Source: an uncultured Desulfovibrio sp. (GTDB lineage: Bacteria > Desulfobacterota > Desulfovibrionia > Desulfovibrionales > Desulfovibrionaceae). Taken from it: a stretch of DNA of 64,000 bases. Shown piece after piece: positions 25,096 through 33,685 of this stretch. The translations under genes were made by a program, and so were the position numbers. Below the pieces are notes generated by a model that did no database searches, was not told where the DNA came from, and saw only the letters and a list, made by a program, of their open reading frames with translations. How positions within the stretch are numbered: position 1 is the first letter of the stretch; each line of letters opens with the position of its first letter. Location: positions 1-64,000 of the forward strand of contig CAKTDV010000009.1 of assembly GCA_934546745.1 (NCBI GenBank). The letters are read 5' to 3'.

Positions 25096-26919
25096 CTAAT
25101 CGTCAGCCTGCCGCGCTTCCTGGCGCAGGGCCTGTGCCCGCTTGAGGAGCTGTTCAAGCTGGATGTCCACGCCGAGCACACCCACGATATTGTCCTTTTC
25201 GTCCGTGACGGCGCAGGAGACGGTGATAATCAGTTTGCCCGTGAAATGGGACTGGTAGACATCCATGATGTGCAGGTCGCCGGTTCGCATGGGCATCCTG
25301 AACCATTCGCGCTGCGAAAAGTCGTAGCCTATGGGCAGGGCCTGATACGTTTCCTTGTAGGCGGGATCCGTGATGGTCGCGCACTTGAGGCTGCCGCTGG
25401 TGTCCGTCAGGTAGAGGTACTGGATGAAGGGGTACTCGGCGGCGAAGGAGTCCAGGCGGGCGCAGGCCTGTTTGCCGAAGTCGCGAAGTTCCTCTCTGGA
25501 GGCCAGCTTGACAATGAGATGCGCGGCCAGATCTCCGGCCAGCTGCTTCATCTTGTCGAATTCGGTGGTAAAGAGTTCGGGCATGAAACGCTGCACCAGC
25601 GCCTGCATCTCGTCATGCGACATGTGGGTCGTGCGGCCGTTTTCATACAGTTCCTCGATGGCGTCATAGATATGGCCCACGGCCGGATGCTTCTTGGAGA
25701 CCTGCCGTTCTCCGGACAGACGGAGGTTGTTGTTGATCCAGTAGGCGATGCCCGCACGGCCGGTCTTGTCCGTGATGATGATGGGAACGGAACGGCCGAG
25801 AAGGCGGCGCGTATCGAAGATGTTGTATATTTCCTCGTTCTTTGCCAGTCCGTCGGCATGCACGCCCGCGCTGGTGGCGTTGAAGTCCCGGCCCACAAAG
25901 GGGTAGTTGTGGGGAATGCGGTAATCCAGCTCTTTTTCAAAGAAGTCCGCAACCTCGCTGAGAATGGCCGTATCCGCCGCTCCGTCGTCGCCGGTCAGGG
26001 AAATGTACTCAATGATCAGCGCTTCCAGCGGCGTGTTCCCCGTGCGTTCGCCAAAGCCGAACAGCGTACTGTTGACGGCGCCGCAGCCGTAGAGCCATGC
26101 CGTGACGCCGTTGACCAGCACCTTGTGGAAATCGTTATGGCCGTGCCATTCCAGCCATTCGCCGGGCACGCCGGCCTCGTCGGTAAAGGCGCGCACCACG
26201 CGTTGCACGGAACGCGGCAGGGCCGCGCCGGGATAGGGGACGCCATAGCCCATGGTGTCACAGAGGCGGATCTTGACGGGCATGCCGCTCTGCTGGGAAA
26301 GCTGCATGAGGCGCTGCGCCAGCGGCAGGCAGAAGCCGTAAATATCGGCGCGTGTCACGTCCTCGAAATGGCAGCGCGGAATGATGCCCCATTCCAGCGC
26401 CTTTTCGGCAAGGCCCACGTACATGTCCAGAGCCTGCTGTCGCGTTTTGCCCAGCTTGAGGAAAATATGGTAGTCCGACACGCTGGTCAGCATGCCCGTC
26501 TCATCAAATTCCATGTCGCGCGCCAGCCGGAGATCCTCCTTGTTGGCGCGAATCCACGCGGTGACACGGGGGAAGCGGTAGCCCCGCGCGCGGCAGATGT
26601 CGACGCACCTGCGATCGCGGGCGGAGTAAAGAAAAAACTCCGAGGCCGAGATCAGACCCGACTTGCCGCCGAGACGGTGCAGGAAGTCGAACATCCTGGC
26701 CACCTGCTTGACGGTGTAGGGCGGGCGGGCCTGCTGGCCGTCGCGAAAGGTCGTATCGGTGATGCGCATTTGTTCCGCCGGACGCGGCGCAAGCAGGGTT
26801 TCGTCGAACGTGGTCCGGCAAATGCTGGTATACGGAAAAATTTCGCGGTACAGCTGCGGTTCGTCGCAATTCTGCAACTGCAGGGGACGGCTGCTGCCCG
26901 TATGGTGAAGTACGCTCAT
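25096..26919 (-). CDS. Re-type citrate synthase (HMGL family) with C-terminal Cache domain
   Basis: 607 residues from the ATG at 26919. The N-terminal two-thirds is an isopropylmalate/homocitrate synthase-type TIM barrel: ITDTTFRDGQQ (53-63), HGHND (259-263), GFGERTGNTP (288-297). In Desulfovibrio and Clostridium, proteins of this family act as Re-face-specific citrate synthase. Position upstream of icd supports that here. Residues about 455-592 look like a Cache/PAS-type sensor: YLYLTDTSG, YDFSQREWF, TGKLIITVSCAVTDEKDNIVGVLGVDI. There is no signal or membrane segment, so this sensor would be cytoplasmic. It replaces the usual LeuA regulatory domain. Confidence 0.8.
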   Translation of the reverse strand: MSVLHHTGSSRPLQLQNCDEPQLYREIFPYTSICRTTFDETLLAPRPAEQMRITDTTFRDGQQARPPYTVKQVARMFDFLHRLGGKSGLISASEFFLYSARDRRCVDICRARGYRFPRVTAWIRANKEDLRLARDMEFDETGMLTSVSDYHIFLKLGKTRQQALDMYVGLAEKALEWGIIPRCHFEDVTRADIYGFCLPLAQRLMQLSQQSGMPVKIRLCDTMGYGVPYPGAALPRSVQRVVRAFTDEAGVPGEWLEWHGHNDFHKVLVNGVTAWLYGCGAVNSTLFGFGERTGNTPLEALIIEYISLTGDDGAADTAILSEVADFFEKELDYRIPHNYPFVGRDFNATSAGVHADGLAKNEEIYNIFDTRRLLGRSVPIIITDKTGRAGIAYWINNNLRLSGERQVSKKHPAVGHIYDAIEELYENGRTTHMSHDEMQALVQRFMPELFTTEFDKMKQLAGDLAAHLIVKLASREELRDFGKQACARLDSFAAEYPFIQYLYLTDTSGSLKCATITDPAYKETYQALPIGYDFSQREWFRMPMRTGDLHIMDVYQSHFTGKLIITVSCAVTDEKDNIVGVLGVDIQLEQLLKRAQALRQEARQADD

Positions 26920-26971
26920 GGTGAACCGCCTGTGCGCCCTCAGCGGGCGAAAGAGACATTGTGAAGCGGAT

Positions 26972-27000
26972 AATATACGGATATTTGCGCGTAGCGTCAA
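26972..27000 (-). promoter_or_regulatory. sigma70-type promoter of the citrate synthase operon
   Basis: On the minus strand TTGACG (26995-27000), 17 bases, TATATT (26972-26977). The start point would be near 26965, leaving a leader of about 45 bases. Confidence 0.6.
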
Positions 27001-27076
27001 AGCCCTTCCCCGAAGGGTCTCCCGTCCTCTTGCCAGCGGCGGAAAAATGCCCGATTGTATGCCGCAAGGAGTGACT

Positions 27077-29185
27077 ATGTCGGCACTGGTGCAGTATCCC
27101 TCCGCCGGATGCGTGGTGGAGTATTTGGAAGGCAATGCGGTTCAAATCGCTCTTGTCATGGAAGAAAACGGAGGCAAGTTGCGGCTGTTGCTGCCCAACA
27201 GGCGGGAAACACGCCTGGCAGGCGCGCGCCTGCTGCCCTGGGCCGGGCCGGTTCTTGAGGGGTCGCCGGGCAAGGACGCCTGCGTCAGGGCGCTGGAAGC
27301 CTGTCGCCGCAAACGTGAGGAAGCGGCCGATGCCGTGCCCGTACTGGATATATGGGAAATGGCGCAGGGCGAGGTTCCCGAGGCATCGGCTTCCTGGTTC
27401 GCTGAGCTGGCCGGTCTTCCGGCGGATGCCGACGGGGTGGCGGCCTGCGGCAGGGCCCTGCTGGCCTGCAAAAGCCATTTTCGTTTTCAGCCGCCCCTGT
27501 TTCAGGTTTTTGACGCGGAGACGGTGGAAAAGCGCCTGAACGAGCAGCGCGAGCGCGAGGAACGCGAGAACCTCATTGCGGGCGGCGCGGCGTTTCTGCG
27601 TGCGCTGCTGGAGAGCGCCGGAAGACGGGGGGGCCAGACGGCGGGTGATGCCGTTCCGCCTCCCGCGCCGGAAGTGGCGGCGCGTTTGCGTGGGATTCTC
27701 TTCACGCGCATGGCCGACCCCGAGACGCAGGAGGACGAAGCTCTGTGGCGTATGCTCTCCAAGGGATTGCCCGATGTGCCGCATCTGCCGTACCAGCTGC
27801 TGGCGGCCTGGGGAGAGATTCCGCCCCATTACAATTTCTGGCTGGATCGCGCGGGCTATGCGCCCGGCGATGTCTGGTGGCATGGGTACCGTGAGGAGGT
27901 GGAACGCCTGCTGGCCGAAAGCGCCGCTGTGGAGCTGCCGTCCTGCGATCTGCCCTTTGTCAGCATTGACAGCGCCAGCACGCGTGATGTGGACGATGCC
28001 TTTTTTGTGGAGGAGCTTCCCGAAGGCGGCTGGCGTCTGACGCTGGCGCTGGCCTGCCCAGCCCTGTGCTGGCCCTTTGGCGGCGCGTTTGACAAGGCCG
28101 TGCTGCGGCGCGGCACAAGTATCTATCTGCCGGAAGGCAACTGCCATATGCTGCCGGAATGTCTGGGCACCGATCTGCTTTCGCTTGCGGCCGGGCGGCG
28201 TCTTCCGGCGTTGTGCGTGCGCGTGGATATCCGTCCGGACGGCACGTTCGGCGGCTGCGTCCTGAGCCTTGCCCGCGTCCGTCTGGAGGCGAATCTGACC
28301 TATACGGACTGTCAGGAGGTTCTGGACGCCGGGGACGAAAACCGCGCTCCCGACGCGGACAATCCCGCAACGCCCTTCGCCGGGCAGCTGCGTCTTGGCA
28401 GGGCGCTTGCCCGGGCGCGGCAGAATGCGCGCATTGCGGACGGGGCCGTCGTCATGGAGCGCCCCGATCCTTCGGTGACGCTGGTGGGCGAGGGCGCGGA
28501 CGTGCGTGTTTATGTGGCCCAGGACAAACCCTGCCCGGATACGCAGGCCATGATTGCGGAAATGATGATTCTTGCCAGCGCTGCCGTGGCCGACTGGGGA
28601 GCGGAGCGATCCCTGCCCCTGCTGCACCGGACACAGGATGTGGCCCTGCCCCGCGAATATGCGGGCGTCTGGTCCGAGCCGCAGGACATGGCGCGCATCA
28701 TGCGCGCGCTCATTCCCTCAAGCCTTGAGGTGCAGGCGCGTCCGCACGCCGCGTTGGGCCTGGCCCGCTACGCGCCCATGACGTCTCCCCTGCGCCGCTA
28801 TTCCGACCTCGTCAATGAGGCGCAGTTGACGCATATGCTGCTTCACGGCACGCCGCGCTGGACCGCGGAAGAGCTGCAACCGCTGCTCACCTCCGTCAAT
28901 GTCGCGCTGGAGGCCGCGGGACAGGTGCAGCGTTTCCGCCCCCGTTACTGGAAGCTGCTCTATTTCCGCCAGCAGGGGGACAGAGTCTGGTGGGATGGCG
29001 TCATTACGGAAGAAAACGATCTTGTTGTCAGCGTGAGCCTTCCGGAAGAAGGGCTTTTTGTGCGCGGGCGGCGGCGGCTCTTTGACGAACGCGCCTGCCC
29101 CGGCATGGCCGTGCGGGTACGCATCGGCAAGGTCAATCCGCTGTATAATGAAATTTCCATCGTGGAAGCCGTGACGAGTGAATAA
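27077..29185 (+). CDS. RNase II/RNB family exoribonuclease
   Basis: 702 residues from the ATG at 27077, preceded by AAGGAG. The RNB catalytic segment FVSIDSASTRDVDDAFFV supplies the metal-binding Asp residues. A later YAPMTSPLRRYSDLVNEAQL is the family's second signature, followed by an S1-like C-terminal part. It should degrade RNA 3' to 5'. Upstream RNA-binding domains are only weakly recognisable. It is divergent from the citrate synthase and followed by plsY after 23 bases. Confidence 0.88.
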   Translation: MSALVQYPSAGCVVEYLEGNAVQIALVMEENGGKLRLLLPNRRETRLAGARLLPWAGPVLEGSPGKDACVRALEACRRKREEAADAVPVLDIWEMAQGEVPEASASWFAELAGLPADADGVAACGRALLACKSHFRFQPPLFQVFDAETVEKRLNEQREREERENLIAGGAAFLRALLESAGRRGGQTAGDAVPPPAPEVAARLRGILFTRMADPETQEDEALWRMLSKGLPDVPHLPYQLLAAWGEIPPHYNFWLDRAGYAPGDVWWHGYREEVERLLAESAAVELPSCDLPFVSIDSASTRDVDDAFFVEELPEGGWRLTLALACPALCWPFGGAFDKAVLRRGTSIYLPEGNCHMLPECLGTDLLSLAAGRRLPALCVRVDIRPDGTFGGCVLSLARVRLEANLTYTDCQEVLDAGDENRAPDADNPATPFAGQLRLGRALARARQNARIADGAVVMERPDPSVTLVGEGADVRVYVAQDKPCPDTQAMIAEMMILASAAVADWGAERSLPLLHRTQDVALPREYAGVWSEPQDMARIMRALIPSSLEVQARPHAALGLARYAPMTSPLRRYSDLVNEAQLTHMLLHGTPRWTAEELQPLLTSVNVALEAAGQVQRFRPRYWKLLYFRQQGDRVWWDGVITEENDLVVSVSLPEEGLFVRGRRRLFDERACPGMAVRVRIGKVNPLYNEISIVEAVTSE

Positions 29186-29208
29186 CCGCCATAACGAAGG
29201 GGAGACAC

Positions 29209-29805
29209 ATGGGGATCTTATGTCTGTTGCTGGCCTATGTCGCGGGCTCTGTGCCCTGGGGCCTGGTCATCGCGCGCGTTTTCTGCGGGATTGATCCGCG
29301 GCTGGGCGGCAGTCGCAATACCGGCGCAACCAACGTCGCCCGTCTCTGCGGTTTTGGCTGGGGGGTGCTGACGCTGCTGTGCGATCTGGGCAAAGGCGCG
29401 TTGCCTGTGGCGCTGGCCCTGTGGGCGGATTTGCCGACGGTGTGGGTTTCCCTCACCGGTCTTGCCGCGGTTCTGGGGCACGTCTTTTCCTGCTTCATGC
29501 ACTTTCGCGGGGGCAAGGCCGTGGCGACAAGCATCGGCGTTTTCCTGCCCATTGCCTTCTGGCCCCTCCTTGCGGCCTGTCTCTGCTGCGTGGCGGTCAT
29601 CTGGCGGAGCGGTTTCGTTTCCGCGGGTTCCCTGACGCTGGTGGGCGTCCTGCCCGTGGCGCTCGTGGCGGCAGGCATGACGGCGTGGCTCCCCCTTGCC
29701 CTGTGCGTCGCCGCCATTGTCGTCTGGAAGCACAGGGAAAACATCGGCCGTCTTCTTGATGGCACGGAAAAACCCTGGCTCAGAAGCGGGCGGAAGTCCG
29801 CATAG
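29209..29805 (+). CDS. plsY: acyl-phosphate glycerol-3-phosphate acyltransferase
   Basis: 198 residues, mostly membrane segments. It transfers acyl groups from acyl phosphate to glycerol-3-phosphate, the first step of phospholipid synthesis. The conserved loops are present: GSRNTGATNVAR, HVFSCFMHFRGGKAVATS and WKHRENI near the end. GGGGAG lies before the ATG. Confidence 0.95.
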   Translation: MGILCLLLAYVAGSVPWGLVIARVFCGIDPRLGGSRNTGATNVARLCGFGWGVLTLLCDLGKGALPVALALWADLPTVWVSLTGLAAVLGHVFSCFMHFRGGKAVATSIGVFLPIAFWPLLAACLCCVAVIWRSGFVSAGSLTLVGVLPVALVAAGMTAWLPLALCVAAIVVWKHRENIGRLLDGTEKPWLRSGRKSA

Positions 29806-29823
29806 GGCCGGGGAAGCGGTTCC

Positions 29824-29868
29824 GCCCGCGCACAGCGGGAAAAAGAGGGTTTTTCCCTGTGCGTGGGC
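29824..29868. repeat. intergenic palindrome, copy 2
   Basis: GCCCGCGCACAGCGGGAAAAA pairs with TTTTTCCCTGTGCGTGGGC around a short loop. It is the best-preserved of three copies and shares its right arm base for base with copy 1 at 15037. It follows plsY and may also end its transcript. Confidence 0.6.
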
Positions 29869-29934
29869 GCCTGTGTCCGCTCCTGTCTCCGTCAGAGCGA
29901 GGACGGCCAAAAAAAGCACGTAAGATATTATGTA

Positions 29935-29966
29935 ACGGAGGGGGCTTTTTCAAGATCCCCCTCCGT
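29935..29966. terminator. stem-loop between plsY and adh
   Basis: ACGGAGGGGG pairs with CCCCCTCCGT around CTTTTTCAAGAT. It lies downstream of adh, which is on the minus strand, and would serve as a terminator in the convergent gap 29806-30018. There is no long T run after the stem on the minus strand. Confidence 0.5.
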
Positions 29967-30018
29967 CGTTTGATCCAGAGGCGGAGGCGCCGCCAACGGC
30001 TCCGGGAGCGTTACCGGA

Positions 30019-31074
30019 CTACAGCACCACAACGGGCTTGATCATGTCGCGCGGCTTGTCCTTCATCATGAGAAGGGCCTTTTCAATATGCTCAAATCCC
30101 TGGAAGCGGTGCGTCAGCAGCGGGGCCACATCCAGACGTTTCGTCACCAGCAGGCTGGCCAGTTTTTCCATACGCAGCCGGCCGCCGGGCATGAGGCCAC
30201 CCGCCACGGTCTTGTGGCCCATGCCGCATCCCCATTCCACACGGGGGATTTTGACGAAATCGCCCGAACCGAGGTAGTTGACGTTGCCGATGCGGCCTCC
30301 CGGTTTGAGTACGCGGATGACCTCGGCGAAGGTATCGACGTCGCCGCCCGCGATAATGGCCTTGTCAACGCCCTTGCCGCCGGTCTTTTCCATAACCTGC
30401 GTCACGATATCGCCATCGCGGTAGTTGATGATGTCCGTCGCGCCGTAGCGGCGCGCCGTCTCGATGCAGACAGGCCGAGACCCTACGGCAAAAATCTCAC
30501 CCGCGCCCCGTAAGGCGGCTCCGGCCACACCCATAAGGCCCACGGGGCCGATGCCCACCACAAGGACGGAATCGCCGTACTGTACGTCGGCCAGCTCCGA
30601 TCCGTGCAGGCCGGTGGGCACCATGTCGCTGAGCATGACGGCCTCGGCGGGGTCAATGCCTTCCGGCAGGTGCGCCAGATTGCCGTCAGCGTCGTTCACA
30701 TGAAACACCTCGGCAAAGACGCCGTCCTTGAAGTTGGAAAATTTCCACCCGGCAAGCATGCCCCCGGAGTGCATGGAAAATCCGGCCTGAGCCTCAAGGG
30801 AATTCCAGTCCGGCGTAATGGCGGGGACAATGACCTTGTCGCCGGGTTTGAAATCGCGTACAACCGCGCCGGTTTCCACGACTTCGCCCACAGCCTCGTG
30901 CCCCAGAATCATATCGTGCCGGTCTCCCAGGGCGCCTTCCCAGACGGTGTGGACATCCGAGGTACAAGGTGAGATGGCAATGGGGCGCACCAGCGCATCC
31001 AGAGGCCCGCACTGGGGCTTTTCCTTTTCAATCCAACCAACCTTGTTCAGGGACAACATGGCGAAACCTTTCAT
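30019..31074 (-). CDS. adh: NADP-dependent secondary-alcohol dehydrogenase
   Basis: 351 residues from the ATG at 31074, with AAGGAG upstream. Length and sequence follow the Clostridium beijerinckii/Thermoanaerobacter enzyme closely (MKGFAML, SPCTSDVHTVWEGALGDR). Catalytic zinc ligands fit at C37, H59, E60 and D150. The NADP-specific G198-S199-R200 is kept. It interconverts 2-propanol and acetone or ethanol and acetaldehyde in that family. Transfer from Firmicutes is possible, but such genes are also found in Desulfovibrio. It is a single-gene unit with its own promoter. Confidence 0.93.
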   Translation of the reverse strand: MKGFAMLSLNKVGWIEKEKPQCGPLDALVRPIAISPCTSDVHTVWEGALGDRHDMILGHEAVGEVVETGAVVRDFKPGDKVIVPAITPDWNSLEAQAGFSMHSGGMLAGWKFSNFKDGVFAEVFHVNDADGNLAHLPEGIDPAEAVMLSDMVPTGLHGSELADVQYGDSVLVVGIGPVGLMGVAGAALRGAGEIFAVGSRPVCIETARRYGATDIINYRDGDIVTQVMEKTGGKGVDKAIIAGGDVDTFAEVIRVLKPGGRIGNVNYLGSGDFVKIPRVEWGCGMGHKTVAGGLMPGGRLRMEKLASLLVTKRLDVAPLLTHRFQGFEHIEKALLMMKDKPRDMIKPVVVL

Positions 31075-31157
31075 GTGAGGCTCCTTGTGGTGTTGTTGCA
31101 TATGCGTGCGGGGGAGGGGGCTCCCCAACGTGTCGTAAAAAACAGTGCCACAGAATT

Positions 31158-31186
31158 TTTTTATCGTGTCCACAACGAAAAGTCAA
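31158..31186 (-). promoter_or_regulatory. sigma70-type promoter of adh
   Basis: On the minus strand TTGACT (31181-31186), 17 bases, TAAAAA (31158-31163). The start point near 31151 leaves a leader of about 75 bases. The spacer carries the inverted TCGT and ACGA halves. Confidence 0.5.
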
Positions 31187-31251
31187 TTTTTCACAAGCGT
31201 GTTTCGGGGAGGTGGGCGGGGCGGCGGGAGTGTGCGTCGAAGCAAGGAAGA

Positions 31252-31290
31252 GGGGGAGAATCCTTCCCTTGCGTGGAAAGATTCTCCCCC
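31252..31290. terminator. stem-loop downstream of nrfA
   Basis: GGGGGAGAATC (31252-31262) pairs with GATTCTCCCCC (31280-31290). It lies just beyond the nrfA stop and probably ends the nrfHA transcript. The T-rich side is on the plus strand. Confidence 0.6.
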
Positions 31291-31321
31291 GTTTTTCGGC
31301 GTTTTCAGTTTTTTTACAGGC

Positions 31322-32899
31322 TTACTTGGCGGCGGCGACCTTCTCCTGGCCGTCCCAGACCTTGTCGGCCTTGGGAAGCACGGGCAGGAGCTTCAGCCAC
31401 GGGTTGCTTTCCAGAACGGCGGGATCCTGCTGCATCTTGCGGCTGAATTCCAGAATGGGCGGCACGATGCTCTTGATATCGCCGGCCAGCGCGGGGCTGA
31501 TGCGGTACTTTGTGGCCTGCTGTGCGAGATCGACGGCCTTCTGGCTGCATTCCGCGGAGGTCATGAGCGTTGTGAGCGTTTTGGCGGGATTATGGAAGCC
31601 GACGCTGTTTTCCGCGGACACGTAATCCCAGAAAAGCTGGCCCTTGCGCACCATTTCGCGGGCTTCGGCCATGAGTTCCTTGTATTGCGGATGCAGGTTG
31701 CCGGGGTTGGCGGCGATATCCGCATTGGCAAGGCGAATGGCCTCGTGGGCCTTGACGGAGATTTCCTGTGCCTTGAGGAGCTGATCAAAGCTCTTCTTCT
31801 GGGTGTAGAGGACGCGATCGCGCAGGTAATCGGCGGTCTTGTCGGCATGGCACTGGCGGCAGGCGCGCAGTTCGGGATCCTTGAGCGGCGAGGTCATCCA
31901 GTGGCTGGAGACCTTTTTGCCGTCCACGCGCTGATAGGGCATGTGGCAGTCGGCGCAGGAGACGCCCGCCGCGCCGTGCGGACCGTCCTGGAAGGTCTCG
32001 AATTCGGGATGCTGCATCTTGATCATGGGCACCTTGGAGGCGGCATGTACCCAGTCCGCGAAGGGGCCGGGCTTGCCGTCGGCACCCTTGGGGCCGTGTC
32101 CCTTGTAATATTGATAGATGTCTTCGGGATCAAAGCCGTTGTCCCACGGGAAGACCGGGCGGCCGGCGGGGCCGTTGTCCTTGTGGGTGAAATAGTATTC
32201 CACATGGCACTGCGCACAGACATAGGTACGCTTCTCATTGCGGCTCAGGGTGTTCCAGTCCTTGCCGCTGCGCTTGAGCCAGTCCTTGAGAGGCTCGGAG
32301 TAGGGGCGCAGCTCCATGGTCCTGGGATCGTGGCAGTTGGCGCAGCCGATGGTCTCGTCCTTGCCGTCGATGGCGTCCTTGCCGCGGAAGGTGTTGACGT
32401 CCTTGCTCCAGAAGCCGTCGCCGTACTGCTTGACCCAGGTCATCATCTTGGGGGTTTTGCAGTTCCAGCACGTGGCGGGAAGGACGCCCTTCTCGCCATA
32501 GCGGTTGATGCGGTCGATGTTGACAAAATCCTCTATGGCATAGGTATGGCCGCGCGCCTCATTGTATTCGTACATGAAGGGGTAGCCCAGCCAGAGGTTC
32601 TTGAGATAGGGCTGCGCGTGCTTCCAGCCCTTGGGGAGCGGGTTGACGTTGTCGTTTTTGTGAAAGGGAACGGAACCCTTGTACTCCGTCATCGCGCTGC
32701 TTTCGTTGTTTTTCATGTAGGAGGCGTATTGCAGCGGGAAGTCTTTGGCGAAGTCGGAAAGGCGCGTGGCATCTTCCTTGATGGAGGTGGAATAGACGGG
32801 GGGCTTGAGTTCCGTGCTGACGTCGTTGCAGCCGCTGACAGCCGCAACGCCCAGCAGTGCCAGCGTTGCGAACGCGGAGTGGAGAAGCTTGCTATTCAT
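31322..32899 (-). CDS. nrfA: cytochrome c nitrite reductase, catalytic subunit
   Basis: 525 residues from the ATG at 32899. Pentahaem enzyme reducing nitrite to ammonium with six electrons in the periplasm. The active-site haem motif CWNCK (144-148) has Lys in place of His. Four CXXCH motifs follow (CANCH, CAQCH, CADCH, CRQCH). The signal peptide ends in VSGC with C24, so it may be a lipoprotein held at the membrane beside NrfH. The start overlaps the nrfH end by eight bases. Confidence 0.96.
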   Translation of the reverse strand: MNSKLLHSAFATLALLGVAAVSGCNDVSTELKPPVYSTSIKEDATRLSDFAKDFPLQYASYMKNNESSAMTEYKGSVPFHKNDNVNPLPKGWKHAQPYLKNLWLGYPFMYEYNEARGHTYAIEDFVNIDRINRYGEKGVLPATCWNCKTPKMMTWVKQYGDGFWSKDVNTFRGKDAIDGKDETIGCANCHDPRTMELRPYSEPLKDWLKRSGKDWNTLSRNEKRTYVCAQCHVEYYFTHKDNGPAGRPVFPWDNGFDPEDIYQYYKGHGPKGADGKPGPFADWVHAASKVPMIKMQHPEFETFQDGPHGAAGVSCADCHMPYQRVDGKKVSSHWMTSPLKDPELRACRQCHADKTADYLRDRVLYTQKKSFDQLLKAQEISVKAHEAIRLANADIAANPGNLHPQYKELMAEAREMVRKGQLFWDYVSAENSVGFHNPAKTLTTLMTSAECSQKAVDLAQQATKYRISPALAGDIKSIVPPILEFSRKMQQDPAVLESNPWLKLLPVLPKADKVWDGQEKVAAAK

Positions 32900-33359
32900 A
32901 GGCGACGATCCTCGTGCTGATGGGCTTGTGCCGCATGTGCGCCACATTGCGGTGGCAGTCGACGCAGTACGGCTTGACGTTCATGCTGGCCACATCGGTA
33001 TTGGTGGCGGTGTGGCAGGCAATGCAGTTGGCGTTGACGGCGGCGCGCGTCGTATCGCCGGGACAGGGCGGCACGTCCTTGCCCTGTACGTTGGCAAGGA
33101 AATCCCGTAGTCCTTCCTTTGCCTTGAAGGGCAGTTTTGCCATCAGGTTGTGGGGGGCGTGGCAGTCGTTGCAGGAAAGGTTGGCGTGCGTCGACAGCTT
33201 ATGCGTGACGGCCGCCTCCTGCATGATGTGACAGCCGGCGCAGAACGGGCGCGAGTCGCTGACGCGCATGCCGTAGGCCAGGGCCGCCACGACCACCACG
33301 CCGGCCACAAGGCCGCCCAGAACGAGCTTGAGCCATGGGCCGTTGTGGGGTGCATCCAT
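32892..33359 (-). CDS. nrfH: NrfH, tetrahaem quinol dehydrogenase
   Basis: 155 residues. One N-terminal membrane helix (about 11-30) and four haem motifs: CAGCH, CNDCH, CIACH, CVDCH. It oxidises menaquinol and passes electrons to NrfA in a membrane-bound complex. It is the first gene of nrfHA, divergent from nap. The 326-base gap to napC carries CRP/FNR-like sites. Confidence 0.95.
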   Translation of the reverse strand: MDAPHNGPWLKLVLGGLVAGVVVVAALAYGMRVSDSRPFCAGCHIMQEAAVTHKLSTHANLSCNDCHAPHNLMAKLPFKAKEGLRDFLANVQGKDVPPCPGDTTRAAVNANCIACHTATNTDVASMNVKPYCVDCHRNVAHMRHKPISTRIVAYE

Positions 33360-33451
33360 AAAACAACTCCTCCTTGTGCTTGTGGCAGGCGTGCAGAACC
33401 TCGGGCCGCCCGCACAATCATACTCGGATCAAGCATAGCGGGAAAAGATGC

Positions 33452-33467
33452 TGTGATGCAAGTCACA
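33452..33467. promoter_or_regulatory. CRP/FNR/HcpR-like site, nrf side
   Basis: TGTGA, TGCAAG, TCACA: a perfect TGTGA-N6-TCACA palindrome. A possible minus-strand -10, TATGCT, is at 33432-33437. Desulfovibrio HcpR, a nitrosative-stress regulator of this family, uses this type of site. Confidence 0.65.
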
Positions 33468-33550
33468 AAGGACCTGCGGCGTGCGTTATGGAGAAATTTC
33501 CTCCCTTTTGCGCGGGACGTCGCAAGCGGACTGGAATAAAAATGCCGATC

Positions 33551-33566
33551 CGTGATTTGAATCACA
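33551..33566. promoter_or_regulatory. CRP/FNR/HcpR-like site, nap side
   Basis: CGTGA, TTTGAA, TCACA, one mismatch to the palindrome. A plus-strand -10, TATGCT, at 33588-33593 puts the expected start near 33600, so the site centre would be close to -41.5, the class II activator position. Confidence 0.65.
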
Positions 33567-33622
33567 GTTAAGTTTCAGAAGTCGTGATATGCTGAAAAAA
33601 GAAAATTAATGCGGCAAAGAGA

Positions 33623-33638
33623 TGTGCTTTTTTTCACA
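33623..33638. promoter_or_regulatory. third CRP/FNR-like site, near napC
   Basis: TGTGC, TTTTTT, TCACA, one mismatch to the palindrome. It lies downstream of the predicted nap start point, so it would repress if it is bound at all. Confidence 0.4.
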
Positions 33639-33685
33639 GCTTTGCCGGCCGGGTTCGCCGCCCGGGGACAAACAAGGAGCGGAGG

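Noticed and set aside
26504..28627. A 707-codon minus-strand open frame
   Set aside because: Mostly antisense to the RNase II-type gene, and out of frame across the first part of the citrate synthase gene.
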